Source: Aerococcus sp. UBA6277
GTDB lineage: Bacteria; Bacillota; Bacilli; Lactobacillales; Aerococcaceae
Assembly (NCBI RefSeq): GCF_002440555.1
Contig: NZ_DJUR01000017.1
Coordinates: forward strand, 1-57,647
Length of the DNA: 57,647 bases
Direction of reading: 5' to 3'
In this document: positions 40,474 through 49,598 of the stretch, in pieces
How positions within the stretch are numbered: position 1 is the first letter of the stretch
Layout of the letters: every line of letters starts with the position of its first letter
Notes under the pieces: generated by a model
Seen by the model: the letters and a program-made list of their open reading frames with translations, nothing else
Database searches by the model: none
What the model was told of the DNA's origin: nothing
Program-made: the position numbers and the translations under genes

Positions 40474-41121
40474 ATGGAAATTACAATTTGGTCTGACTTT
40501 GTATGTCCCTTCTGCTACATTGGGCAAGTACATTTAGAACGCGCAATGGAGAACTTTGCCCACGCTGATGAGATTACAATTGAGCACAAATCATTTGAAT
40601 TAATGCCTGGTGCAAAACATGATCCAAATAAGAACTTCTACGAATCATTTGCTGATTTAAAAGGCACTACACCTGAAGAAGCGAAACAAATGAACGACCA
40701 AGTCAAACAGATGGCAGCTGCTACTGGCTTAAACTTCAATTTTGATATTATGAAAATGGCAGATACCATGCCAGCCCACCGTGTATTCCAATATGCGAAA
40801 ACACAAGGCAAAGATGACGAATACTTCAAAGCATTCTATACTGCATATTTTGAACAAGGTGCTTTAATCAGCGATGAAGACACTATTATTCGCTTGTCTG
40901 AATCTATTGGTTTAGACGGCGATAAAGTCCGTGAGATTTTAGCCAGCGAAGATGAATTCAAAGCTGAAGCCACAGCTGACATCTTCCATGCCGGTGAAGT
41001 TGGCGTCCAAGGTGTACCATTCTTTGTATTTAATAATAAATACGCTGTACAAGGTGCCCAACCCGTTGAAGTATTCCAACAAGTTTTAGACCAAGTATAC
41101 GCAGAAGAACAAGAAGCATAA
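40474..41121 (+). CDS. DsbA-family oxidoreductase (FrnE-like)
   Basis: The 215-residue thioredoxin-fold protein begins MEITIWSDFVCPFCYIGQVH, with the redox motif CPFC at about residues 11-14, and carries the cis-proline loop GVQGVPFFVFNNKYAVQGAQ near the C-terminus. It lacks a signal peptide, so it acts in the cytoplasm, as FrnE proteins do. Relatives are linked to oxidative-stress or polyketide oxidoreduction roles. It shares a promoter with the small acidic gene. Its terminator T tract touches the target duplication of the IS1595-like element. Confidence 0.88.
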   Translation: MEITIWSDFVCPFCYIGQVHLERAMENFAHADEITIEHKSFELMPGAKHDPNKNFYESFADLKGTTPEEAKQMNDQVKQMAAATGLNFNFDIMKMADTMPAHRVFQYAKTQGKDDEYFKAFYTAYFEQGALISDEDTIIRLSESIGLDGDKVREILASEDEFKAEATADIFHAGEVGVQGVPFFVFNNKYAVQGAQPVEVFQQVLDQVYAEEQEA

Positions 41122-41130
41122 TATAACCTT

Positions 41131-41160
41131 ATTGCCCGCAGCTTATTAGCGGTTTTTTTT
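41131..41160 (+). terminator. Weak terminator of the DsbA-like gene
   Basis: CCGC and GCGG around a nine-base loop are followed by eight T residues. The final T residues overlap the 8-bp target duplication of the downstream transposon. Confidence 0.5.
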
Positions 41161-41243
41161 GTAAAGGCTGTTTTCGTATAGATTGTTGCTCAGGGAGACA
41201 TACTATATAATAGAATAATTGATTGTACGGAGGGCTTACAAAG

Positions 41244-42257
41244 ATGTGGATAAATATGTACCGAGACTTTTCAGACCTATCAAAGTAAGAACAACTTCAA
41301 TTCTTTAATGCTATAAAGAATGATTTATTTTCTGAACCAAAATCTTACAAATCACAATTAGTCAGTGAGCTTCGAGAGACACGCTTTTCTGAAGGATTAG
41401 CGTGTATTCATTGTGGAAGTATGTCTGTTAAGCAGAATGGCAAATATCGTTCACGCCGAAGGTATCTCTGTAAGGATTGTGGAAAATCCTTTAACGATAT
41501 GACTGGAAGCCCATTATCAGGAACAAAGTATCCTCACAAGTGGATTAAATACTTTGAAATGATGGTTGAAGGTTACACATTGCCTAAAATTTCAGAAGCT
41601 CTTGAAATACAAATATCTACTGTTTTCTATTGGAGACACAAAATCTTAAACTCAATCCGTTCTCTTGGACATAAAACTTTAAAAGGCATCATTGAAAGTG
41701 ATGAAACTTTCTTTTTGGAGCGCAATAAAGGTAAAAAGATTATTTCACATAGAACTTCCCCGCAAACGTGGTGGTGTAGCCGAAAACGTGGTATCTCTAA
41801 GGAGCAGATATGCGTAGTAGTTGCACACGATAGAAACGGATAAATCTTATCACAGATGGCTAGTAAAGGTCGAATTACACCCGTTGAATTAGACAAGGTG
41901 TTAGGAAGTCATATTGACACCTCTGCTTTGTTATGCTCAGATACAGCTACGAATTATAAGAAGTTTGCAACTATGAAAGATCTTCAACACGAAGTTATCA
42001 ATGTAAGTAAAAAAGTGTATAAAAGAAAAGGAATCTATCATATTCAACACGTCAGCGGGTATAACAAACGCTTGAAGAAATGGATGGATAGATTTCAAGG
42101 TGTGTCAACTAAATATCTTGATAACTACCTTTTTTTGCATCGGTTTCTTGAACTTAATAAAAAGTTTCCGTTTCAAGAACGCGTGAAAGAAATGCTTCTC
42201 GGTTCTTGTCAAGGGATGAATTTTACCACAATTGATGATACTAGAAAAACTGCTTAA
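41244..42257 (+). pseudogene. IS1595-family transposase, degenerate
   Basis: The N-terminal zinc ribbon (CIHCGS ... CKDCGKSF) and the ISXO2-like domain (IESDETFFLERNKGKK, then LLCSDTATNY) identify an IS1595-type DDE transposase. The frame carries TAA codons at 41286-41288 (SDLSK-stop-EQL) and 41841-41843 (DRNG-stop-ILSQ); the second is plausibly a Lys codon changed to stop. Around 41750-41790 the reading RTSPQTWWCSRKRGIS looks like two compensating shifts, because a neighbouring frame reads PRKRGGVAE. GGAGGG lies nine bases before the ATG. The enzyme is therefore dead and the element is probably immobile unless helped in trans. Confidence 0.88.
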
Positions 42258-42317
42258 AGATGATACGAACTAAAAAGAACCGTACAATTAATGAATATGT
42301 ACAGCTAAATAATGCTT

Positions 42318-42977
42318 TTAATTTATTTTTCTTATGATGTCATTTTCTACACTATAAACACCACAACCTTCAATAGATTCAAGATATCCGTTTAGAAGGT
42401 AAACACAAGTGTTTTCATCTATACCATAATTTATTTGGTTATTAAATTTATTGACTGCGTTTCTTAAATGAGTTTCATCATTCCATTGTGAAAAGTGTAC
42501 AGCAATCAATACATCAGATATTAAACCCAATCCCCTTCTGTATTGAAATTCGTTTTGTTCGTTATCTTTAGGAGAAATAATACAGTGTTCAGGACTTATT
42601 AAAGCACCTGCCGAAAACCCAGCAATAGGGTTACCTAGTTCATAGATTTCTTTTATGGTGTAAGAAATAGCGGTCTCAACAATGTAGTCAGCATATAAAT
42701 TCGTATTCCCTCCGCCAATAATGAGTCCTGAACTATTTTTTAAACAAGTTATAACCTTTTCAATAGGTGTTGAAGGAAGGGGTAAATAATAGAATTCATT
42801 TAATCCTAATTCCTCCAATGCTTGTGTATATTTGGGCATATATTGTTCCCAACCGTCCCTTTCTATAAATAAAATTGAGACGGGAGCATTTGTTGTTGAT
42901 GCTTTTATTACAAACTGTTTTGTCATATTTAATGTGAATGGAGGACCGCCTCCAAAAAGAAATAAATGTTTATCCAT
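42318..42977 (-). CDS. Peptidase S51-like protein (dipeptidase E family), transposon passenger
   Basis: The 219-residue protein has LFGGGPPFTLN at the start, the loop LIIGGGNTNLYADY and the nucleophile elbow GFSAGAL, the pattern of the PepE/cyanophycinase (S51) family. The start at 42977 has GAAGGTG six bases upstream; an ATG 12 codons earlier lacks a site. It lies inside the terminal repeats of the IS1595-like element, opposite in orientation to the transposase, so it travels as cargo. It looks intact while the transposase is dead. Relatives cleave aspartyl dipeptides; any role in drug or peptide resistance is speculation. Confidence 0.8.
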   Translation of the reverse strand: MDKHLFLFGGGPPFTLNMTKQFVIKASTTNAPVSILFIERDGWEQYMPKYTQALEELGLNEFYYLPLPSTPIEKVITCLKNSSGLIIGGGNTNLYADYIVETAISYTIKEIYELGNPIAGFSAGALISPEHCIISPKDNEQNEFQYRRGLGLISDVLIAVHFSQWNDETHLRNAVNKFNNQINYGIDENTCVYLLNGYLESIEGCGVYSVENDIIRKIN

Positions 42978-43060
42978 CGTATCACCTTCGTTTTTTATAG
43001 AATACTGTAACATTCATTATATTATAGCAACAATCTTTTAGAAAACAGCCTTTGTAAAAG

Positions 43061-43089
43061 AAAAAGGCTAGGGCAACAGGACCCCAGCC
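43061..43089 (-). terminator. Terminator of the 43099-43941 gene
   Basis: On the minus strand GGCTGGGG pairs with CCCTAGCC (one mismatched pair) and T residues follow. It lies just outside the right target duplication of the transposon. Confidence 0.7.
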
Positions 43090-43098
43090 AATAATTAC

Positions 43099-43941
43099 TT
43101 ATAATTGTGAATTTGTGTCTAATGGATATACAGGTGTTCGTTCATTGATTTGCCAATGAAGAACGATAAAGGTCGCAATCCAAACAGCTGCAATATCCAG
43201 GCCCAGACGAGCGAGTAAGTCAAAAATGCCGACATCATAACGTAGATACATCATGGCATAATTGGCTACTGCAATCCAAGCAAAAAATTGTAGGGCAAAT
43301 TGGTTGGTCTTCCCAATCTGATTTTGACGTACAATAAACCGCTGTACTGCTCCAAAAGATAAGCCAATCGCAAGCCCCATAATACCGGCCCAAAGAATAG
43401 CTACTGGTAACTGCCCATCATCCGCTCCATAAATATCTAGGCCTAGATAAGCTACTAGCCTCATAATCGCAAAAACCAGTATATAGACATGTAAACCTCT
43501 CGTATAGAAAAAGGGTTTTGGTTTATACATCAACCGTTGGCGAGCCATTAACCGGTAAATCAGCTGACCTTGTATCATAAAAATCAAAATTGCTTTAATC
43601 GGATTGATTACCCAGTCCATCTCCACTAAATGTGGCAAGGGTTCAGCCCCGTAAACTAAGAAAATCAACAATTCGGAGATGACATAAAGCGTTACTTTTG
43701 CCCCTTTCGTTCCTGGCAAACGAAAGTCAACCAAATAATACGCATATGTCATGAACGTATAAATCACTAAATAAATTACGAATAAAGCTGGATAATAGAA
43801 CCCCTGTTGAACCGCCAAACCATCCCCAAGGATCGCTTGAAAACTAGGATTTGGGAACCACATTTCCAGCATCACATGCAAGAGGCTCATCACACTAGCT
43901 ATAAATCCACTATATAGCCATCTTTTATTTCTATTTCGCAT
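43099..43941 (-). CDS. Integral membrane protein, unknown function
   Basis: The 280-residue protein has about eight predicted helices, with hydrophobic stretches at roughly residues 8-28, 48-70, 82-98, 115-130, 150-170, 180-200, 220-240 and 245-265. Short basic connectors lie between them. I see no catalytic or signalling motif. The arrangement resembles the N-terminal sensing region of some kinases, but no kinase domain follows. GAGGGAAT precedes the ATG. It is a single gene divergent from rlmA, with a terminator at 43061-43089. Confidence 0.65.
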   Translation of the reverse strand: MRNRNKRWLYSGFIASVMSLLHVMLEMWFPNPSFQAILGDGLAVQQGFYYPALFVIYLVIYTFMTYAYYLVDFRLPGTKGAKVTLYVISELLIFLVYGAEPLPHLVEMDWVINPIKAILIFMIQGQLIYRLMARQRLMYKPKPFFYTRGLHVYILVFAIMRLVAYLGLDIYGADDGQLPVAILWAGIMGLAIGLSFGAVQRFIVRQNQIGKTNQFALQFFAWIAVANYAMMYLRYDVGIFDLLARLGLDIAAVWIATFIVLHWQINERTPVYPLDTNSQL

Positions 43942-44084
43942 ATTCCCTCACTTCTCAAACCATTATGAAAAGCTAGCATGAACAAAAAGATAGCTAGCAT
44001 TAAACATATGGATCATCATTAATAAGTCTATTCTAACATGCTATAATAAAAGTGAGAACTATGACAAATTCAAAAAGGTGACCT

Positions 44085-44978
44085 ATGGAATCAAAACGAA
44101 CACAAGCAATTCAAAAATTTAATTACTGGGCTACACGCATGACCTGCCCTATCTGCAAAAGCAATCTTTCTTTTAGCCATAATCAAGTCCGTTGCGATCA
44201 CAATCACAGCTTTGATATCGCTAAACAAGGTTATATTAACCTTGCACCTAATCACCAAGAAGCACACTACAACAGCGACCTATTCACTGCTCGCCAACGA
44301 ATCATGCAAGACGCAAATCTATACGCCGGTGTTTACCAACAAATCTTAGACCTATTAACTGAAAAAGGGGTAGACTTGTCGCAAGTTAGCAACCTAATTG
44401 ACTTAGGCACTGGAGAAGGTAGCCACCTCCACCAACTAGCGCAAATTTGGCAGGCAAATGTGGCCGACAATCAAGATCAAATGCCACAATTCCTAGGCTT
44501 AGACTTAGCTAAAGATGGTATCCTTTCCGCTGCCAAACACTACACCAACGCCCTTTGGGTGGTTGCTGATTTAAGTAAATTACCCTTTAAAGATGGACAA
44601 GTAGAGGGTGCGCTTACCATCCTTTCACCCTCTAACTACGCTGAACTGAACCGAGCACTTTCAGACCAAGGTTGGGCCCTAAAAATTGTACCTGGCCCTA
44701 ACTATTTAAAAGAATTACGGGAAATCATTCTACCAGTGGATGAACAAAAACAAGACGCTTCTGCATCCATCTCTAAATTCAAAGCAACCTTCAGTGACTT
44801 TGGTAAAAGCCACTACCAACAATATCGACCATTAAATAAAGAGCAGGTACGCGATTTAATTCAAATGACACCGTTAATGTGGCATGCGAATGAGCATCAA
44901 TTGATAGAAGCTATGGCATTAACTGGTATTAGCATTGACTTACAGATTCTATTTGGACGCAAAAAGGAAAAGGTTTAA
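44085..44978 (+). CDS. rlmA: 23S rRNA (guanine-N1-)-methyltransferase RlmA-like
   Basis: The 297-residue protein has an N-terminal zinc site (CPIC near residue 21 and CDHNHSFD near 37) followed by KQGYINLAP, and a Rossmann methyltransferase core with LIDLGTGEGSHL. This is the RlmA(I)/RlmA(II) family, which methylates G745 or G748 of 23S rRNA. In Gram-positive species RlmA(II), which modifies G748 and affects tylosin sensitivity, is usual, so that is the likelier type. AAAAAGGTGACC precedes the ATG. Its stop codon lies inside its own terminator hairpin. Confidence 0.88.
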   Translation: MESKRTQAIQKFNYWATRMTCPICKSNLSFSHNQVRCDHNHSFDIAKQGYINLAPNHQEAHYNSDLFTARQRIMQDANLYAGVYQQILDLLTEKGVDLSQVSNLIDLGTGEGSHLHQLAQIWQANVADNQDQMPQFLGLDLAKDGILSAAKHYTNALWVVADLSKLPFKDGQVEGALTILSPSNYAELNRALSDQGWALKIVPGPNYLKELREIILPVDEQKQDASASISKFKATFSDFGKSHYQQYRPLNKEQVRDLIQMTPLMWHANEHQLIEAMALTGISIDLQILFGRKKEKV

Positions 44979-44992
44979 CCTTTTCCTTTTTT
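44964..44992 (+). terminator. rlmA terminator overlapping the stop codon
   Basis: AAGGAAAAGG and CCTTTTCCTT form a 10-bp stem with a four-base loop containing the TAA, followed by T residues. Confidence 0.85.
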
Positions 44993-45023
44993 AGTCTATT
45001 TCACTAACAATCAACCTAGATGT

Positions 45024-45383
45024 TTATTCTCTTGCATCCTCAAACACATAATCTGGGAAATACTTTTCTAAAATAACCGCTAAATCATAGTCATCCGGGA
45101 AAAATCTACTATAAACCTCTTGGCCTTCATCAAATTGGCCTTCAAGTCCTAAAACTTCAAAAATATCAACCACTTTAGCAACTGCCCATTGGATTGAAGT
45201 GCCTTCAACCACTTCATAAGGTTCTTCCAAATTATCCTCTTTTATAAAACGAATCAATTCTTCTTTTGGCATGTCTTCATCCAGATGATAAAGTAAGATC
45301 TGGTTTTCATAGGAATGACGCGGACTTCCATCATCCACATTATACGCTTGTTTGATAATATTGATACTATATACATTCTTCAT
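45024..45383 (-). CDS. DUF4288-like protein
   Basis: The 119-residue acidic protein contains SINIIKQAY near the start, then SIQWAVAKVVDIFEVLG and GQEVYSRFF, a pattern that resembles DUF4288 proteins. I give this as a probable but unproven assignment. I choose the ATG at 45383, twelve bases from GAGG; the ATG four codons earlier touches the site. It shares the strand with the SDR gene, separated by about 36 bases, and might be co-transcribed with it. Function is unknown. Confidence 0.6.
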   Translation of the reverse strand: MKNVYSINIIKQAYNVDDGSPRHSYENQILLYHLDEDMPKEELIRFIKEDNLEEPYEVVEGTSIQWAVAKVVDIFEVLGLEGQFDEGQEVYSRFFPDDYDLAVILEKYFPDYVFEDARE

Positions 45384-45430
45384 GTATTTCAACATCCTCT
45401 TCTACAAAGCTCTTTACCCGCAAAACATAT

Positions 45431-46213
45431 TTACATGACTGAAGCCGCACCACCATCAATATTGAGTGCCACACCTGAAATATAAGAAGCTGCATCAGAT
45501 ACTAAGAAAGTAATGGCATTAGCAGCTTCCACCGTTTCACCAATACGACCTAAAGGTGTATTGGCTGATTGACTTTTAGAAAATTCTTCCCAAGTTTGAT
45601 CAGCAGCGTTATCTTGCCAACGTTTTTCGATTTGTTCACTACGCACTAAACCAATAGAAACAGCATTCACACGAATATTATATTGACCTAATTCTTTACT
45701 TAATTCCTTTGTTAAGCCAAGACCAGCAGCACGGCTAGTTGACGTTGGTAATGAATTAGCTGGAGGTGTTTTACCAGCTATAGCGGTTAAATTCACGATA
45801 GCACCTGAGTTTTGTTTCTTAAAATATGGCAATACTTCACGGGTAAAATTCACTACCCCAAATAATTTAATATTCAAGTCTCGCTGCCATTCAGCATTAT
45901 CCACCGCATCGAAACTTTGGGCTGATGATCCACCTGCATTGTTAATTAAAATATTAATACGACCAAATTGATCGATTGTCTCAGTAACTACTCTTTTAGC
46001 ATCTTCTTCGACAGTTACGTCCCCAACGACATAGTGGACTTTGCGGCCTGTAATTTCTTGAATAGCTCTTTGAGCTTCTACGAGACGATCCTCACGACGG
46101 GCAACGATTGTTACGTCAGCCCCCTCGTTTGCTAATGACTTAGCCGTCTCAAATCCGATTCCACGGCTAGCCCCTGTAATAATCGCTACCTTTCCTGATA
46201 ATCCTAATTCCAT
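45431..46213 (-). CDS. Short-chain dehydrogenase/reductase without the canonical catalytic residues
   Basis: The 260-residue protein has the classical cofactor motif ITGASRGIGFETAK and the NNAG motif, so it keeps an SDR fold. The catalytic region is unusual: the Ser segment reads IVNLTAIAG where ISS is normal, and the YxxxK motif is replaced by PTSTSRAAG. Ser, Tyr and Lys all seem changed. It may belong to a subfamily with alternative chemistry or be a binding protein. AAAGGGG precedes the ATG. No promoter or operon partner gives a substrate. Confidence 0.85.
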   Translation of the reverse strand: MELGLSGKVAIITGASRGIGFETAKSLANEGADVTIVARREDRLVEAQRAIQEITGRKVHYVVGDVTVEEDAKRVVTETIDQFGRINILINNAGGSSAQSFDAVDNAEWQRDLNIKLFGVVNFTREVLPYFKKQNSGAIVNLTAIAGKTPPANSLPTSTSRAAGLGLTKELSKELGQYNIRVNAVSIGLVRSEQIEKRWQDNAADQTWEEFSKSQSANTPLGRIGETVEAANAITFLVSDAASYISGVALNIDGGAASVM

Positions 46214-46342
46214 AGAAAGACCCCTTTCTAAATTGTATTTCTATATATATTATAATCGAAATATCCTTAAACCAAAATAAAACCCCTTGTAATCAAAAAG
46301 ACCATGCCACAATAGACATATATTTCACTGCCAAATGACTTG

Positions 46343-47227
46343 TTAGCCGATACCAAATTTGGCATTTTCTAAACGGGCTACATCCATTTTTTTCATTTTA
46401 AATAATACATCTAGTACACGTTTCTTTTGTTCTTCAGTGGCCGTTTCCATAATTTGCAAATAGGCTTGTGGCACTACTTGCCAAGAAATACCATGACTGT
46501 CTTTCAACCAACCCATAGACTCAGCTTTTTCATCTGCTGATAATTTTTCCCAGTAATAATCTACTTCTGATTGGGCACCAGCAACGATTAGGAAGGAGAT
46601 TGCTTCAGAAAACTCTTCATCACTACCAAAACCATGGTCCATAAAGACCAATTGTTGGTCGCCAACGTTTAACTCGGCGTAATTCACTCTAGCGCGGTCG
46701 TCTTGGGCCTCGCCCTCTTGGTAATAGTTAATCTGTCCTGGTTCACCCTTCTGGAAAATCGTTGCGTAATCTTTTAAAGCTTGTTCCGCTTGGCCACAAT
46801 ACTGCCCAGCGAACAACAAAGACACGCGGACCTTATGGTTAGCTGGCACATCAGGTGCTAGCATAATTTGCCATGATAAACCAAATTGATCTTCTACCCA
46901 AGCATAGCGGTCGCTAAACGGATAAGAGTCCAAAGGCATCAAGTCTTTTCCACCTTTTGCCAATTCAGTGTATAAAGCGTCTACTTCTTCGGCAGTATCT
47001 AACGATATCATCAAGGAGAATGAGGGGTTCATTTTAAAATCGGTTCCTCCATTGAAAGCTGAGAATGTTTGATTTTCGATTGTAAAATCGTAAGCAACAG
47101 ATTCCACGTTTGGCATCGGATAACGGATCTCTCGTGTTATCTCACTTTGGTCAAAGACACTCGTATAGAATTTGACCGCTTCTCCAGCCTGGTCATTGAA
47201 ACATAATTGGATCGCAATTTGTCGCAT
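46343..47227 (-). CDS. Double PhnB-like (VOC superfamily) protein
   Basis: The 294-residue protein consists of two PhnB-like vicinal-oxygen-chelate modules. The first covers about residues 1-135 (IAIQLCFNDQAGEAVKFYTS ... DQFGLSWQIM) and the second about 140-290 (VSLLFAGQYCGQAEQALKDY ... DSHGISWQVV). Such proteins are often annotated as 3-demethylubiquinone methyltransferase-like, which is not supported as a function. I start at the ATG at 47227, eight bases from GGAG; the frame opens 11 codons earlier. It follows metQ on the same strand after 94 bases. Function is unknown. Confidence 0.8.
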   Translation of the reverse strand: MRQIAIQLCFNDQAGEAVKFYTSVFDQSEITREIRYPMPNVESVAYDFTIENQTFSAFNGGTDFKMNPSFSLMISLDTAEEVDALYTELAKGGKDLMPLDSYPFSDRYAWVEDQFGLSWQIMLAPDVPANHKVRVSLLFAGQYCGQAEQALKDYATIFQKGEPGQINYYQEGEAQDDRARVNYAELNVGDQQLVFMDHGFGSDEEFSEAISFLIVAGAQSEVDYYWEKLSADEKAESMGWLKDSHGISWQVVPQAYLQIMETATEEQKKRVLDVLFKMKKMDVARLENAKFGIG

Positions 47228-47321
47228 ATTTATCGCTCCTTCAACATTGGATTCTTCCAATACTTATAAGTAAAGAATAAGCTAAAAATCACTGAATGTC
47301 GAATAAAAACGGCTGTGCTTC

Positions 47322-48175
47322 TTACCAAGAAGCGACTACTGCACCTTTGAAGGTTTCTTCAATAAAGGTCTTCACTTCGTCTGTCTTGTAGTATTCTTCC
47401 AGTTGCGCGATGATGGGATCTTCTGCGTCTTCAGTTCGCGATACAACCCAGTTTACCCAAGTGGTATCTTCTGGATCTTCCATGGCAATGGCTAATTCTT
47501 CAGCTGATAAGCCTGCATCTAGGATGTAGTTTGAGTTGATGCCCGCTGCTGCAACATCCGGTAATTGGGCGATAAATTGAGCTGGGTCACCAGTAATAAA
47601 GTTTAAATTCAATGGATTTTCTTCAATATCATCTACAGTAGCGGCAATGCCTAATCCTTCAGGTAAGGTAATCACGCCAGCTCGCTCAAGCACTAAAAGC
47701 GCTCGACCTTCTTGAGATGGCGTGTTTGGCACAGCAATGGTGTCGCCTTCTTGCAATTCATCGACAGTGTCGTATTGTTCCGAGTAAATCCCCATTGGAA
47801 TGGTGATATTTTCAAAGCCTTTGGTTAATTCATAGCCAGTATCTTCGATAACGGTTTCTAAATAAGGACCTGTTTGAATAGAGTTCAAATCTAATTCACC
47901 CTCAGCTAAGGCCGTATTTGGCGTGACGTAATCATTGAAGATGACAATTTCAATTTCTAAGCCATCTTCAGCTGCCTTTTCCTTCACCAATTCAAAAATT
48001 TCCTCGTGGGGACCAGCTGTCACCCAACCGTTAAAACGCCATCTTCTAATAACCCCGACTCTTCAGTTGCTTCTGCGTCTGTACTTGCTGATTCGCTCGC
48101 TTGGTTGCCACAAGCTCCTAGTAATAAGGTTGTCGTCCCAACTACCGTCAATAACCCTTTAGGCCATGTCTTCAT
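47322..48175 (-). pseudogene. metQ: metQ-type NlpA lipoprotein, frameshifted
   Basis: The gene starts at the ATG at 48175 (GGAG seven bases before) with a signal peptide ending in the lipobox LLLGAC. It reads to LEDGVLTVG, then hits TGA. The next frame continues immediately as VTAGPHEEIFELVKEKAAED through the normal substrate-binding domain to GAVVASW. One G appears to be missing from the GGG run at 48023-48025 (TVGVTAGP is the conserved join). The protein would bind methionine for a MetNI ABC importer, but metN and metI are not adjacent. It is probably inactive, unless the frameshift is a sequencing error or is programmed. Confidence 0.85.
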
Positions 48176-48204
48176 AGTCATTCTCCTCTGTTTGATAAGT
48201 AGTA

Positions 48205-49383
48205 TTAAAATTGTTTATACACGCGGGCAATCCGTCTAGCCGCTTCTTGCAAAATGGCTGTATCAGCAATTAAGCCAATTCGGATATAACCCTGTCCTGC
48301 AGTACCAAAACCATTACCCGGGGCCACCCCCACATGGCCGTCTTCAGCAATTGCGCGGGCAAAAGTTTCTGCATCCACCCCTTTTGGCGTCTGCATCCAT
48401 TGGTAAATGGTCCCTTTGGATGGTGTCACTTGAATGCCTTCTTGGTCAAATTTCCGAATGACCGCGTCCCGTCTAGCTTGATAGGTGGCTTTCATTTTGT
48501 CGGTAAAGTCTTGGGCTTCGTCCGCTAATAAAGTTGCGACGGCTTCCTGGATAGCCCCGTACATGCCAACTGTCGTATGGTCCTGCAAGCTGTTCAGATA
48601 GCCGACTACTTGCGGGTTACCAACTGCGAACGCGACTCGCCAACCTGGAATATTATAAAGTTTGGAAAGGGAAAATAGTTCAAGACCAACTGCCTTAGCA
48701 CCCGGGGTTTCAAGAAATGATAGGGGGGCCGCCTGGTCAAAAACATATGGAGCGTAAGCAAAGTCATGAACCACGAAAATCTTGTTGTCATTGGCTACAG
48801 CCACCGTGTCCTCAAAAAATGCTGGCGTGGCTACCGCGCCCGTTGGATTGTTGGGGTAATTCAGGTACATGACCTTAGCACGGTCGCGGTCCCCTTTGGC
48901 AATCTGGTCAAAATCAACCAGATAACTATTTTCCTCCAGTAGGTCCATAAAAATCGTATCCGCTTGTGTTAAACCAACGGCCGACATATAGTCTGGATAG
49001 GTAGGATTGGGTAGTAAAATTCCGTCCCCCTTATTGACTAAGACCTGACTCACTTTCATAATGGCCTCTTTAGACCCAAGGAATAGGGCCACTTCTGTTG
49101 TTGGATCAATGTCTACCCCAAATTGATGGTGGTAAAACTTGGCCACCGCTTCCTTTAGCAGGGCCTCCCCGCGATACGGGCCATACCGGTCATATTTCGG
49201 GTTATCAATAGCCGTCCGTAAGGCCTCCTTCAGGGCTTGTGGTGCCGGTAAATCTGGCGTCCCAACCGCTAAATCGATCACGTCGTCATAGCGACTCTTA
49301 AGATCTGAAATCGCTGCTGTTAAACTTGAGAAATACTGACTTGGCAAGGATTGAAAAATGTTTGAAGGTTGAAAATCAACCAT
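48205..49383 (-). CDS. PLP-dependent aminotransferase, class I/II
   Basis: The 392-residue protein belongs to the fold-type I aminotransferases (AAT_I superfamily). It has IDLAVGTPDLPAP near residue 40, NPTYPDY, NYPNNPTGAV and the PLP-lysine motif FSLSKLYNIPGWRVAFAVG, ending in the conserved GYIRIGL region. I start at the ATG at 49383 with GGTGG just upstream; the frame opens 19 codons earlier. It lies upstream of metQ with a gap of about 30 bases, so a role in methionine or other amino-acid metabolism is plausible. The amino donor and acceptor cannot be told. Confidence 0.85.
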   Translation of the reverse strand: MVDFQPSNIFQSLPSQYFSSLTAAISDLKSRYDDVIDLAVGTPDLPAPQALKEALRTAIDNPKYDRYGPYRGEALLKEAVAKFYHHQFGVDIDPTTEVALFLGSKEAIMKVSQVLVNKGDGILLPNPTYPDYMSAVGLTQADTIFMDLLEENSYLVDFDQIAKGDRDRAKVMYLNYPNNPTGAVATPAFFEDTVAVANDNKIFVVHDFAYAPYVFDQAAPLSFLETPGAKAVGLELFSLSKLYNIPGWRVAFAVGNPQVVGYLNSLQDHTTVGMYGAIQEAVATLLADEAQDFTDKMKATYQARRDAVIRKFDQEGIQVTPSKGTIYQWMQTPKGVDAETFARAIAEDGHVGVAPGNGFGTAGQGYIRIGLIADTAILQEAARRIARVYKQF

Positions 49384-49526
49384 ATGCCACCGTCCTTTCT
49401 GATAAAAATTATGAGGGCTCTGCAAATGAGTTATAGCCACTTTACCTTTTAATCTCCTTCATATCAATGAGTTGAATATATCGATTTTCGTTATCTTTTG
49501 AACGGTTATAACTATCAAAAGCCACT

Positions 49527-49561
49527 GAAAAAAGGATCGCAATTTGACATTGCAATCCTTC
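49527..49561 (-). terminator. mtl operon terminator
   Basis: On the minus strand AGGATTGCAAT and ATTGCGATCCT pair over eleven positions, including one G-T, followed by T residues. It lies about 40 bases after mtlD. Confidence 0.85.
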
Positions 49562-49598
49562 CTATTTAACACGGTTATTTCGAACTAAACCACCTGGG

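Larger units (their letters stand above)
41158..43058. mobile_element. IS1595-like transposon with a passenger gene and intact target duplications
   Basis: Terminal inverted repeats of 24 bases (41166-41189 and 43027-43050) both begin GGCTGTTTTC and end AGATTGTTGC, matching at 21 positions. The flanking bases 41158-41165 and 43051-43058 are identical (TTTGTAAA), an 8-bp target duplication as expected for the family. The element proper is 1885 bp. It holds a plus-strand degenerate transposase and a convergent minus-strand peptidase S51-like gene. Confidence 0.9.
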
